Assembly: GCA_002428935.1 (NCBI GenBank)
Contig: DIYG01000109.1
Location: 43,102 to 107,101 of the forward strand
Source of the DNA: Halieaceae bacterium UBA6060
Lineage (GTDB): Bacteria; Pseudomonadota; Gammaproteobacteria; Pseudomonadales; Halieaceae
Direction: 5' to 3'
Length of the DNA: 64,000 nucleotides
The stretch's first letter is position 1. Each line of letters begins with the position of its first letter. Below, piece by piece: positions 1 through 8,096 of the stretch. The notes beneath the pieces are model-generated. The model had not been told where the DNA came from. It was given only the letters and a program-made list of their open reading frames with translations, and made no database searches. The translations under genes and the position numbers were made by a program.

Positions 1-1
1 T

Positions 2-352
2 GCAAATCACTTTATCTGGAACAACACCCAGAATCGCAGGGCTTGGCGCGCCTACCTTGGGCCTGCGCAACTTGGTGCGGATCGTTTGCCACCCTACGCG
101 GCGCCTGCGCGTCGCGATAACTTGAGTGGTTTGCCGCCAACCTGGATCGGGCAGTGCGGCCTAGATCTGTTCTTTGACGAGTACCAGGACTACGGTATGC
201 GACTCACGGATGCCGGCGTGGAGTGTGAGACCATGACGGTAGACGGTGTGCCACACGCGTTCGAGGCGCTGTGCCCTGATGAGGCGGTATCCGTGAGTTT
301 TAACGAAGCGGCGCTGGACTTCCTTGCAAGGCAGTTGGACCTCCAGCGATAA
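2..352 (+). CDS. alpha/beta hydrolase, C-terminal part (cut by window edge)
   Basis: The reading frame is open from base 2, so the gene begins before the window; the last 116 residues are visible. The segment CGLDLFFDE followed about 45 residues later by GVPHAFE matches the catalytic Asp and His region of hormone-sensitive-lipase-type alpha/beta hydrolases (Abhydrolase_3). The nucleophile Ser and the HGGG oxyanion motif would lie upstream and cannot be checked. Such enzymes hydrolyse short acyl esters in the cytoplasm; the substrate cannot be told. It converges on the flavin oxidoreductase gene, whose stop lies 13 bases away on the other strand. Confidence 0.8.
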   Translation, partial: ANHFIWNNTQNRRAWRAYLGPAQLGADRLPPYAAPARRDNLSGLPPTWIGQCGLDLFFDEYQDYGMRLTDAGVECETMTVDGVPHAFEALCPDEAVSVSFNEAALDFLARQLDLQR

Positions 353-365
353 GGGCGTACACACA

Positions 366-1610
366 CTAACCGAAGGTGTTTAGAAGCCCTTTTCCCCACG
401 CAACGAAACGGTTCAGATTCAGCTTCGGCTCCAGGCCTCGCCCCATGCGTTTCATCTGTTCCTGATGCCACCAGGACTGAAGCATGTCGTCGAAGATGCG
501 GATGCCCAGATTGACCTTGGTCGCCGCCACTTCTTCGATATTCCCCGCTAAAGCGTCACGGGTAAAGTCCGGATGGATCGTGAGTGGGCGTGCAAGGCCA
601 ACGCAGTCCACGAGGCCGTCTTCGATAATCGACTCCATCACGGCCACCGTGCGCAGACCGCCCGTCAGCATCAGAGGTAGGCTGGTGCGCTGACGGACCT
701 TTTCCGCATAGACCAGGAAGTAGGCCTCACGGCGACGCGTGCTCTCTCGCGTGCCGGTGTCGTCTGCGTCCGCGTTTCCCATAAACGCGGTTTTCTCGTA
801 ACTCCCTCCCGATATCTCCAGGAGATCGATCCCGGCGGCCTCCAGGGCGCTGACGACCTCCATGGAGTCTTCCTCCGTAAAGCCACCGCGCTGAAAGTCT
901 GCCGAGTTCAGCTTTACGCCGATGGGAAATGCCGGGCCGACTTTTTCACGCATCGCTTTAACGGTTTCCAGCAGGAAACGCCTGCGCTTCTCCGGTGTGC
1001 CGCCCCATTCGTCGTTGCGAAGATTTGTCAGCGGGCTCAGAAACTGGCTGTTCAGGTAGCCGTGAGCGCCGTGCAGTTGTACGCCCGCGAAACCCGCCTG
1101 TTTGGCGATGTCGGCCGCGGTGGCAAATCGGGCGATGATGTCCTCGATCTCGCTCCCGGTCAGTGCCCGGGGCGGGCTGAAGAGGCGGCGCAAACTCCCC
1201 TGGAGTGGTACCGCAGACGGTGCGACGATCAATTCGGATACGCCTTTGGGCGTCTGCCGCCCCGGGTGGTTAAGTTGTGCCCAAAGCTGCGCTCCATTTC
1301 GCTGGGCGCGCTCTGTCCATTCGCGCAGTTTCGCCAGATGACGATCGTCTTCAATCACCACATTCCTCGGCCCCTCAAGGGCCCGGTGGTCCACCATCAC
1401 GTTGCCTGTGAGGAGGACACCCGTTCCTCCGCACCCCCAGCGCTCGTAAAGGCGAATGAGCTCTTCCGTAGGGCCATGGGTCGAGTCGGCAAGTTGTTCC
1501 GTCATTGCGCCCTTTATCACGCGGTTCGCAATGGCTACGCCACAGGGCAGTTCTAGAGGTCGAGCTAAGGGCGATGCAGAATCGGAGTTCGCTGGGGTAG
1601 ACGTGGACAT
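366..1610 (-). CDS. NADH:flavin oxidoreductase, Old Yellow Enzyme family
   Basis: This is an FMN-dependent TIM-barrel ene-reductase of the NemA/Old Yellow Enzyme type, 414 residues. The family signature HGAHGYLNSQFLSPLTN followed by R-N-D-E-W-G-G is present, as is the N-terminal phase LELPCGVAIANRVIKGAMTE that normally starts the barrel. These enzymes reduce activated C=C bonds of enones, nitro compounds or flavonoid-like substrates using NAD(P)H. An in-frame ATG lies four codons upstream at 1622, but GGAGGT sits four bases before the ATG at 1610, so the inner start is preferred. It is divergent from an HxlR regulator with a palindrome between them, which suggests electrophile-responsive control. 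Confidence 0.9.
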   Translation of the reverse strand: MSTSTPANSDSASPLARPLELPCGVAIANRVIKGAMTEQLADSTHGPTEELIRLYERWGCGGTGVLLTGNVMVDHRALEGPRNVVIEDDRHLAKLREWTERAQRNGAQLWAQLNHPGRQTPKGVSELIVAPSAVPLQGSLRRLFSPPRALTGSEIEDIIARFATAADIAKQAGFAGVQLHGAHGYLNSQFLSPLTNLRNDEWGGTPEKRRRFLLETVKAMREKVGPAFPIGVKLNSADFQRGGFTEEDSMEVVSALEAAGIDLLEISGGSYEKTAFMGNADADDTGTRESTRRREAYFLVYAEKVRQRTSLPLMLTGGLRTVAVMESIIEDGLVDCVGLARPLTIHPDFTRDALAGNIEEVAATKVNLGIRIFDDMLQSWWHQEQMKRMGRGLEPKLNLNRFVAWGKGLLNTFG

Positions 1611-1680
1611 GATGACCTCCATCGGTCCGATAAGGTGGAACGTTTTTTAAATAGGTATCAAAATAAAACTAAAAGCAGAC

Positions 1681-1697
1681 TACTCCCATGGGTAGTA
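1681..1697. promoter_or_regulatory. palindrome between the OYE and HxlR genes, candidate operator
   Basis: TACTCCCATGGGTAGTA is centred on the 8-bp palindrome CCCATGGG, with TACT and AGTA arms and a single unpaired T on the right. It lies in the 143-bp divergent region, 57 bp before the HxlR start and 71 bp before the flavin oxidoreductase start. HxlR-family dimers commonly bind such dyads next to their own gene, so this is a reasonable operator; binding is inferred. Confidence 0.45.
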
Positions 1698-1753
1698 AAA
1701 CGCAACCAATGTTGTTACAGTGCGCTTCAGTTACCTGTTCATCGTAGTTTTCC

Positions 1754-2239
1754 ATGACCAAAAAGCACGTCCAGACCTGCCCGGTTGCGGAGTTCCTGAA
1801 TGTCTTCGGGGACGCGTGGACCTTGCTTGTGATTCGCGAGTCGTTCTACGGAACGACGCGCTTTGGTGATTTTCTTGAGAACACGGGTATCGCCAAGAAC
1901 ATCCTCAGTAATCGGCTGAGCCTGCTGGTGGAAGAAGATGTGCTTAGACGTGTCGATATTGGCGAGCGGGGTACCCGCTATGAATATCATCTTACGGAGC
2001 GAGGTCGCTCTCTCGTGCCTGTGTTTGTTGCCATCAACCAGTGGGGCAATGAACAGGTCTTCGGCAAGGGGCATGAGGCCGTGCATCTTTACGAGAGGTC
2101 GTCTGGTAAGAAGCTGCAGAAACTCCTCCCACGGGATCGCGCAGGCAATGCCCTTAGCGCGGAGGATATCCTCGCCAAGCCTGGCCCCGGTGCCAGCGCA
2201 GCGGCCAAAGCGCGTATCAACGCAATTCAGACGCAGTAA
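1754..2239 (+). CDS. HxlR-family transcriptional regulator
   Basis: A winged-helix DNA-binding protein of 161 residues. Residues 9-95 carry the HxlR pattern CPVAEFLNVFGDAWTLLVIRE, then F-x-x-x-x-G-I-x-x-N-I-L-S-x-R-L and the wing with YEYHLTERG. Cys9 is in the position of the redox or electrophile-sensing Cys seen in QorR/HypR-like members. The extra C-terminal 55 residues are lysine/alanine-rich and not recognised. It is divergent from the Old Yellow Enzyme gene and likely controls it, and perhaps itself, through the palindrome between them. Confidence 0.9.
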   Translation: MTKKHVQTCPVAEFLNVFGDAWTLLVIRESFYGTTRFGDFLENTGIAKNILSNRLSLLVEEDVLRRVDIGERGTRYEYHLTERGRSLVPVFVAINQWGNEQVFGKGHEAVHLYERSSGKKLQKLLPRDRAGNALSAEDILAKPGPGASAAAKARINAIQTQ

Positions 2240-2387
2240 CTGATTCCCATGCAGGCGCATGCCAGGACATTCGTTCGCATATTTAGGTTGCAAAAAACAA
2301 CTGAAATAGAGAGCATCATAGGTGGCTTGCCTTTACGGCAGTTCGACCTATGGATTCACCCCTAAATCGATACACAGGAGTTACCCT

Positions 2388-2858
2388 ATGTCATTCGACA
2401 GCAAACACGTGGAAGCCGAACTCAATCAATGGTTCTTTGAAACCTATCTGAACCATTGGGTAGAGGTAGGGAACGGAACACGGAATGAAGGCCCAGAGTT
2501 CGTCCTTCAATACTGGGGGACGCCTCTGTCCGTTACCGTCGACGATCCGGATATCGCAACCTGGATGATGACGGATCAGGAGATCGTCGATTTTCTGGTG
2601 ATGCAGCACACGCTGCTCAAGGAAGCGGGGTATAGCCACACCGAAGTACCGGATCAGCGGGTCTTCGTCTACAACAACAACGGCGGTGCCATAGAGGTGA
2701 TCTGGTCGCGCCGCGCGGCGGACGAAACAGAAATCCAGCGCTACGCGGTACGCTTTACCGTCGCGAAGATTAACGGCGTGTGGAAAGTAGTTGCACAGCA
2801 AGCGCGGAAAACGACGTTGGAGAGGGATGAGAACTCCCTCGAAAAGGCTTGGCAATAG
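2388..2858 (+). CDS. NTF2-like (SnoaL-type fold) hypothetical protein
   Basis: A 156-residue soluble protein. Length and the pattern of an N-terminal helix (ELNQWFFETYLNHWVEV), alternating strands and an ending strand VRFTVAKINGVWKVVAQQAR are typical of NTF2-like cone-shaped proteins, which serve as isomerases, lyases or ligand-binding modules. The start is set by AGGAG seven bases before the ATG at 2388; the frame stays open upstream to 2322 but without a ribosome site. No catalytic residues can be assigned. It lies between a regulator and a MAPEG gene in the same direction. Confidence 0.6.
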   Translation: MSFDSKHVEAELNQWFFETYLNHWVEVGNGTRNEGPEFVLQYWGTPLSVTVDDPDIATWMMTDQEIVDFLVMQHTLLKEAGYSHTEVPDQRVFVYNNNGGAIEVIWSRRAADETEIQRYAVRFTVAKINGVWKVVAQQARKTTLERDENSLEKAWQ

Positions 2859-2900
2859 CGATTAGGCGCGTATTCGGGCATACGGCAGGAGGTGGAAACC

Positions 2901-3305
2901 ATGGAACCGATAGCTGCGGCTGGGCTTTGGGCCGGCATTAACCTGGGTTTGATGTTACTTCTGGGACTCAACGCGTCTCGTGTACGAGTGCAGTCTCGGG
3001 TTGCGGTGGGTACGGGAGGCAATGACCGCCTGGAGCGCGCCATGCGTGCTCACGGGAACAACACGGAATACGTGCCGGGGTTAGTAGTTTGCCTAATCAT
3101 GTTGGCCGTTTTGGGGGAGCAAACCCTCGTACTGCATCTAGCCGGTGGCGGTTTGCTTGTCGCGCGCGTGCTTCAGGCTTACGGCATTCAAGTGTTAAGC
3201 AAGCCTCTTCCGCTGACGCGAGTGTTAGGCAATTTGCTCACCTGGCTGATCTTTCTCGCCGTAGTGGCTCGGCTGGTATACCTGGCGATCAACTACGGAG
3301 GCTGA
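2901..3305 (+). CDS. MAPEG family membrane protein
   Basis: A 134-residue integral membrane protein with about four transmembrane helices. The sequence R-A-M-R-A-H-G-N-N-T-E-Y-V-P after the first helix is the MAPEG hallmark (normally RAxRAHxNxxE). Eukaryotic relatives are microsomal glutathione transferases and leukotriene synthases; bacterial members (YecN-like) are mostly of unknown function with possible glutathione-dependent detoxification. AGGAGGT seven bases before the ATG at 2901 fixes this start over a GTG at 2892. Its place next to an Old Yellow Enzyme and a VOC remnant fits a small electrophile-detoxification group. Confidence 0.88.
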   Translation: MEPIAAAGLWAGINLGLMLLLGLNASRVRVQSRVAVGTGGNDRLERAMRAHGNNTEYVPGLVVCLIMLAVLGEQTLVLHLAGGGLLVARVLQAYGIQVLSKPLPLTRVLGNLLTWLIFLAVVARLVYLAINYGG

Positions 3306-3339
3306 ATAGCTTAAATACGCATGGATAGGAGAACAGACT

Positions 3340-3618
3340 TTGCAATTGGCTAAACCCGCGTTGGACATTGGACTCTTCACCAATGACTTCGCGGCCATAA
3401 GCGAGTTTTGGGCTACCCACACCGGAGTCGCCTTTGACCACCTTCAACCGGTGTCACCGGGCGTGAATCAGCACCGGTTCACCCTTGGCGATGGCGTACT
3501 GAAAATTAACGAGATGGATGCGGCTCTAAACGGAAGCCCGATTGGTTTTAGTCGCGTTTTGGTAGGTTGCGATGAACTGCAAGAGCCTGTTGCCTTGCGC
3601 GACGTGTTGTCCGTTTGA
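3340..3618 (+). pseudogene. VOC (glyoxalase/dioxygenase superfamily) protein, truncated
   Basis: The 92-residue frame starts with TTG, supported by AGGAG seven bases upstream. The beginning, LDIGLFTNDFAAISEFWATHTG, is the first beta-alpha unit of a vicinal-oxygen-chelate domain. VOC domains usually need 115-130 residues and two modules are common; here the frame stops right where a D-P-D-G-N type loop would be expected (ELQEPVALRD, then LSV and stop). A frame shift or deletion near 3600 is likely. No downstream frame restores an obvious VOC ending, so the gene is probably dead. Confidence 0.55.
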
Positions 3619-4121
3619 ACAGCAAGTATTGGCCGAAGAATTTGTCTTCTCGTGTTTGTCGTGCACCGGGTGAGGCGATGCCCAGAATTTTAGGACAAAA
3701 GAGCGGCATGCTTTACGCAAATTTGACAGCCATGGGGCGCAGTAAGGACGGAGAGAATCCAACGCAAGTTCTACGAAAACGAATACTTGTCTGTTGCTAA
3801 TCGCTGGTGGAGTGAACTTCCGTACCAGGCTTATCTTGTGAATCGCGATTTTGGCACTGGCACTGCCTTCGTCGGACGAATTGTCAAAAGTTGATATCGC
3901 CTGCCAGTAGTAAAAACTAATACACCGAGACCGAAATCCGTGAGCGCCGTGAACCGCTGAATGGCATTCTGTGAGGCGTCAAGGATCAGGCTTTTTTAAA
4001 GACTGCCCGCTGACTTTTTGATGATCTTCTGATTCGGCTGGCGAGTTCACGCTTGATGAGCTACACACCGCTGCAAGCGTGAAAAGCACCCGATTCAGAA
4101 ACTGCTTTGGATGAATTCTCT
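3619..4121. other. 503-base stretch without a recognisable gene (decayed region)
   Basis: Short frames are broken by many stops. One frame at about 3735-3894 reads ERIQRKFYENEYLSVANRWW, then SELPYQAYLVNRDFGTG, and ends at a TGA; it has protein-like composition but no start codon of its own and no family I recognise. The rest shows no convincing gene, RNA or terminator. The stretch lies between a truncated VOC gene and the aromatic-catabolism locus and may mark an old insertion or deletion point. Confidence 0.4.
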
Positions 4122-5234
4122 ATGGCGCTGAGCACCTACCTTTCCCGCGTGCAATTTGATTTCGGCGCGGTGTCTTTGATCCAGGACGAGCTTGATTATC
4201 TTGGAATAGTGAGGCCCTTGGTGGTGACCGATCCAGGCGTGAAGAACGCGCAACTACTGGACCGTCTGGTCGAGCACATGAATAGTGACTACTTGGTTTA
4301 CTCAGATACTCCCGCAAATCCTACGGAACAGGCAGTACTCGCTGCTCTGGCGGTGTTTTCGGACGGAGGCTGTGACGGTGTCGTTGCGCTGGGTGGTGGG
4401 TCTCCCATCGATCTAGCCAAAGCAGTGGCGCTTCTACATAGCCACGGTGGCCTCATCAATGATTACAACGTGCAGACTGGTGGCTCTGCGAAGATTGGGG
4501 ACATAACCCCCATTATTGCTATTCCCACGACGGCGGGCACTGGGGCTGAAGTAGGTCGCGCCTGCGTGATGACTCTCGCTGACGGCACCAAGTGCAACGT
4601 GGTTAACCTCAACTTGATTCCAAAGACGGTCATTTGCGATCCTGAACTGACACTCGGTCTTCCGCCAATGATCACAGCCGCAACAGGCATCGATGCTTTG
4701 AGCCACGGCATCGAGACCTATGTCTCGAAACAGATTAATCCGCCGGCCGAGGGGCTCGCCCTAGATTGCATTCGACGCATCGCCTCGAACATTGAAAAAG
4801 CCTACTTCGACGGCACGGACAGGAGTGCGCGCTGGGAAATGTTGGCGGGAGCGCTGGAGGGTGGCATGGTGCTGCAAAAAGGGCTGGGCGCCGTCCACGC
4901 GCTTTCAGATCCGCTGGGCGAGTTAAAGCTACACCACGGTACTCTCAACGCAGTGATCATGCCGCACGTGGTTGAACTCAATCGCGACTCGGCGCGAGAA
5001 AAGTATCAGACGATTGCGCGCGTTATCGGACTGAAGGATCCAGACGGGCTGGTTGATTGGCTGCGCGACCTCAACACAACGTTTTCCATGCCTTCGTCTC
5101 TTGGGGCCATGGGTGTCACCGAAGAGGTCATACCGGACATCGCCGGGAAGGCCGCGCGTACCCACCTGAGCAAGACCAATCCACGCCCCATGGCGGCGGA
5201 AGACTATATCGGGTTGCTCCATGGGCTGCTGTAA
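4122..5234 (+). CDS. iron-containing alcohol dehydrogenase (group III)
   Basis: A 370-residue NAD(P)-dependent dehydrogenase. The N-terminal Rossmann part has GGGSPIDLAK (91-100) and P-T-T-A-G-T-G-A-E-V-G (135-145). The all-helical metal domain keeps the ligands: Asp191 and His195 in DALSHGIE, His259 in GAVHALSDPLG and a His at 271/272 in KLHHGTLNA. The family includes FucO, 4-hydroxybutyrate dehydrogenases and maleylacetate reductases; the substrate cannot be told. The ATG at 4122 is preferred over a TTG at 4107, though neither has a clear ribosome site. It lies 66 bases before galB and may be co-transcribed with it. Confidence 0.9.
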   Translation: MALSTYLSRVQFDFGAVSLIQDELDYLGIVRPLVVTDPGVKNAQLLDRLVEHMNSDYLVYSDTPANPTEQAVLAALAVFSDGGCDGVVALGGGSPIDLAKAVALLHSHGGLINDYNVQTGGSAKIGDITPIIAIPTTAGTGAEVGRACVMTLADGTKCNVVNLNLIPKTVICDPELTLGLPPMITAATGIDALSHGIETYVSKQINPPAEGLALDCIRRIASNIEKAYFDGTDRSARWEMLAGALEGGMVLQKGLGAVHALSDPLGELKLHHGTLNAVIMPHVVELNRDSAREKYQTIARVIGLKDPDGLVDWLRDLNTTFSMPSSLGAMGVTEEVIPDIAGKAARTHLSKTNPRPMAAEDYIGLLHGLL

Positions 5235-5300
5235 AGCCTGCATTGCCCTCCTGTCCAGTGCGACCACCTGAAAATTTCCTGATTTTGTGAGGCAACAACT

Positions 5301-6035
5301 ATGAGCGACAAGAAGACGGCGCTGGTGATCAGCGCGCATGCGGCTGATTTCGTTTGGCGGGCGGGTGGGGCTATTGCTCTGCATCAGGATAAAGGCTACG
5401 AGGTCACCATTGCCTGCCTCTCCTATGGTGAACGCGGCGAATCGGCGAAGTTGTGGAAGCAAGGAGGTTTTTCTCTTGAGGAGGTGAAGGCGACGCGAAG
5501 GGCCGAGGCCGAGGCCGCCGCCGCTGCATTGGGCGCGCATGACATCCAGTTCTTCGACTTTGGCGACTATCCGCTAGAGATCGACACGAACGGTAAGTAT
5601 CAGATCGTCGACCTGATTCGCAGCGTGCAACCCAACATCATGCTCAGCCATTCGAAGTGGGACCCCTACAACAGCGACCACATGTTCGCGACACAAATTG
5701 CCATAGAGTGTCGAATGATCGCCCAGGCCTGGGGTCACAAGCCAGGGGAGCAGGTGTTGGGTGCGCCACAGCTATATCTGTTTGAGCCCCATCAAACCGA
5801 GCAGATGGGGTGGAAACCGGATGTTTTTCTCGACATCTCAAGTGTTTGGGAAAAGAAGTGGGCGGCTATCCAATGCATGCAGGGTCAAGAGCACTTGTGG
5901 AGCTTCTATAAGAACGTGGCTGAGAATCGAGCCAATCACTTTCGCCGGAACTCTGGTGGTCAAGCCGGGGGCAAAAGCGCGAAGTACGCTGAGGGGTTTC
6001 AGTCCATGTATCCGCGGTGCGTGGATGAACTATAG
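5301..6035 (+). CDS. galB: 4-oxalomesaconate hydratase, PIG-L-type (GalB)
   Basis: A 244-residue member of the PIG-L (LmbE) zinc-hydrolase fold. The start, ALVISAHAADFVWRAGGAIA, is that of Pseudomonas GalB as I recall it, with the metal motif H13-A-A-D16 and a third ligand candidate H126 in YNSDHMFA. GalB adds water to the enol form of 4-oxalomesaconate, giving 4-carboxy-4-hydroxy-2-oxoadipate. In sphingomonads the same step is done by the unrelated amidohydrolase LigJ, which is not seen here. The gene is convergent with the LysR gene and separated from the main operon by it. Confidence 0.88.
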   Translation: MSDKKTALVISAHAADFVWRAGGAIALHQDKGYEVTIACLSYGERGESAKLWKQGGFSLEEVKATRRAEAEAAAAALGAHDIQFFDFGDYPLEIDTNGKYQIVDLIRSVQPNIMLSHSKWDPYNSDHMFATQIAIECRMIAQAWGHKPGEQVLGAPQLYLFEPHQTEQMGWKPDVFLDISSVWEKKWAAIQCMQGQEHLWSFYKNVAENRANHFRRNSGGQAGGKSAKYAEGFQSMYPRCVDEL

Positions 6036-6075
6036 CGCTACCGGCTAGCGGTGGAAGAGGCGCGCCTGCCGGAAA

Positions 6076-7269
6076 CTAGTTTTGCTGCTCCAGGATCTCA
6101 ACGAAGCGCTTTTGCATGGCCGTGGGCAGCCAGTGCTCGCGAGAGGTGATGCCGATCACCCGATTTGTGCCCTCAAGACCGCGGTCGCAAATCGCCAATA
6201 GGTTGGCCGCAACGTCTACGGCAACTTGTTTCTCTGATAATAAAGCAGCTCGGTCGCTCTCCATAAGCAGGCCTCTAGTGGCAATCAAAGAACTGCACTC
6301 CACCACGCGCTCTGGTGGATGAAGCCCATTACGTCGAAAGAACTCTGTAAATAACGTTCGGGCTGGCGTTCCCTCGCGTGGGGCAACCCATTCGATCTTC
6401 CGCAGTTCCTTTGCACTGATTTTCCGTCTTTTTTCAAGTTTATGCCCTGGCCGCACTACGATCTTAAGGGGGTCTTCAAAAAGACCGTGTTGTGAGATGC
6501 CAACGTCTGCTGGCTCATCTCGGAGCGCGCCCACGATGAGGTCGAGCCGACCGTGCAGCAGAGAAGACAATTGTTCACTATAGGGGCCATCAGTGATGCT
6601 TACTCTCGCATCAGGATACTCGGTCAACAAACTGATCACGGCTTGCGGGATCATTCGGGAGCGGGCCAGCGGAAGGCTGCCGATATTAAGGGCGCTACTC
6701 ATCTGCCCCTGATGCTCATTGACCGCGTCCGTGGCCTGATTTAACTCGGAAAAGAATAGAGCGACCAGTCTGGCCATCTCCCGCGTGTGCCAGACGGGCT
6801 CCAACCCGGCTGGCGACTTTCGGAAAAACTTAAACCCGCAAACGGTTTGTGCGGTTTGTACGGCGCGATGAACAGTGGGTTCGCTCAGATTCATCCGACC
6901 GGCCGCCACCGTATAGCTTCCATGCTCAACGACTGCCAAAAAGGCCCGCAGCTGTCCCATGGTGAGAGAACGGTGCACCGCATGGCTTTGTGAAGGTCGG
7001 ACCGGTGGAAGCACCCGATTGATGTTCTTGAGATATTGAATAGCTACCTCGACTCTTCCAAGGAAAATCTCTCCAACTGCGGTTGGCGTCAATCCGTCGT
7101 AATTTCTATCAAAGAGGTTGAAGCCAAGCGACGTCTCTAGCTTCCGCAGACCTTGTGTTATTGCAGACTGAGAGAGGTGTACGTGTTCGCTAGCGGCCAT
7201 GATCGTGCCGCAATTCCGTACCTCCAGAGCAGCTATGAGGTGACGTAGATTCAGAGGTGGGGTCAACAT
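6076..7269 (-). CDS. LysR-family regulator with two N-terminal HTH domains (GalR-like)
   Basis: 397 residues, about 90 longer than a usual LysR protein. Residues 6-66 form a LysR HTH (LIAALEVRNCGTIMAASEHV, then L-S-Q-S-A-I-T-Q-G-L-R-K-L-E). Residues 102-162 form a second copy (LRAFLAVVEHGSYTVAAGRM, then L-S-E-P-T-V-H-R-A-V). The substrate-binding domain follows from about 190. The gene is divergent from galC with 128 bp between the start codons, the usual LysR arrangement, and sits inside the protocatechuate/gallate locus, so control by a pathway intermediate is likely. The co-inducer cannot be read from the sequence. Confidence 0.9.
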   Translation of the reverse strand: MLTPPLNLRHLIAALEVRNCGTIMAASEHVHLSQSAITQGLRKLETSLGFNLFDRNYDGLTPTAVGEIFLGRVEVAIQYLKNINRVLPPVRPSQSHAVHRSLTMGQLRAFLAVVEHGSYTVAAGRMNLSEPTVHRAVQTAQTVCGFKFFRKSPAGLEPVWHTREMARLVALFFSELNQATDAVNEHQGQMSSALNIGSLPLARSRMIPQAVISLLTEYPDARVSITDGPYSEQLSSLLHGRLDLIVGALRDEPADVGISQHGLFEDPLKIVVRPGHKLEKRRKISAKELRKIEWVAPREGTPARTLFTEFFRRNGLHPPERVVECSSLIATRGLLMESDRAALLSEKQVAVDVAANLLAICDRGLEGTNRVIGITSREHWLPTAMQKRFVEILEQQN

Positions 7270-7397
7270 TTTCCCTTGCGAGTTAGGTAGATATTTAAAT
7301 AGAAATAACTTATAGCAAGAGTGAGCATTTGAAGCTGCATTAGATCTGTTTGCTTGTATTCTTTCCTAGCCATAATTCAACTAGAAATCTACCCCGT
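7270..7397. promoter_or_regulatory. divergent control region between lysR and galC
   Basis: This AT-rich 128-bp region contains the perfect palindrome TATTTAAATA (7292-7301). GGTAGAT (7286-7292) near the lysR end is matched by ATCTACC (about 7387-7393) near the galC end, a widely spaced inverted pair. AACTTATAG at about 7307 could serve as a -10 box toward galC. Assignment of operator or promoter is inference from position. Confidence 0.4.
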
Positions 7398-8087
7398 ATG
7401 CCAGTTTGTGTCACTGATGTTGAGCGCGTGCCGACGGAGATTGTTGCTCTCTACAACGATGCGGAGTCCAGTACGGTGCATGAGGCACAGGGCCGTAAAG
7501 GACTGCTCGCGGCGTACATGACACCGATCTACCGCCCAGCGAAGATTGCTGGCACGGCGGTGACCTGCGAAGTCGCCCCGAATGACAACTGGATGCTGCA
7601 TGTTGCAGTGGAGCAGTGTCGGCCTGGTGATGTTTTGGTAGTCGCACCAACAAGCCCGTGCACGGATGGTTTTTTTGGAGATTTGCTTGCAACGTCTCTG
7701 CGTGCTCGGGGCGTACTGGGGCTGATCATAGATGCAGGCGTTCGCGACGTTGCGACCTTAACGCAAATGCAGTTTCCAGTTTGGTCCAAAGCGATACACG
7801 GCCAGGGTTGTGTAAAAGAGACCGTTTGTAACGTTAATGTCCCTATCGTGTGCGCTGGCCAACTTATAAACCCTGGGGATCTCGTGGTTGCAGATGACGA
7901 CGGTGTTGTCGTCGTAGGCAGACCGGAAGCCGAGTGTGTATACCAAAAAGTAAGCGCACGTTTGGCTAAGGAAGATGAAAAGCGCGCCCGCCTGGCCACT
8001 GGCGAACTTGGACTGGATATTTACAACATGCGTGACTCTCTGCGTGAGAAAGGGCTGCGCTATGTAAAGCAGTCAGAGGATAGTTAG
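7398..8087 (+). CDS. galC: 4-carboxy-4-hydroxy-2-oxoadipate aldolase (GalC/LigK)
   Basis: A 229-residue RraA-fold class II aldolase. It cleaves 4-carboxy-4-hydroxy-2-oxoadipate to pyruvate and oxaloacetate, the last step of the protocatechuate 4,5-cleavage and gallate pathways, and usually also decarboxylates oxaloacetate. GDLLATSLRARG (94-105) and AGVRD with Arg116 and Asp117 (Mg2+ and substrate site) are conserved, as are DNWMLHVAVEQ and the end LGLDIYNMR. The frame is open to a TTG at 7350, but the ATG at 7398 gives the family's usual N-terminus length. First gene of the rightward operon. Confidence 0.93.
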   Translation: MPVCVTDVERVPTEIVALYNDAESSTVHEAQGRKGLLAAYMTPIYRPAKIAGTAVTCEVAPNDNWMLHVAVEQCRPGDVLVVAPTSPCTDGFFGDLLATSLRARGVLGLIIDAGVRDVATLTQMQFPVWSKAIHGQGCVKETVCNVNVPIVCAGQLINPGDLVVADDDGVVVVGRPEAECVYQKVSARLAKEDEKRARLATGELGLDIYNMRDSLREKGLRYVKQSEDS

Positions 8088-8096
8088 GACTTCGAG

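Noticed and set aside
1739..2293. Leftward 184-codon frame over the HxlR gene
   Set aside because: Complete overlap with a well-supported regulator on the other strand; no recognisable domain.
3615..3800. 61-codon frame after the VOC remnant
   Set aside because: Codon pattern and content look random, with no ribosome site; treated as part of the decayed stretch.
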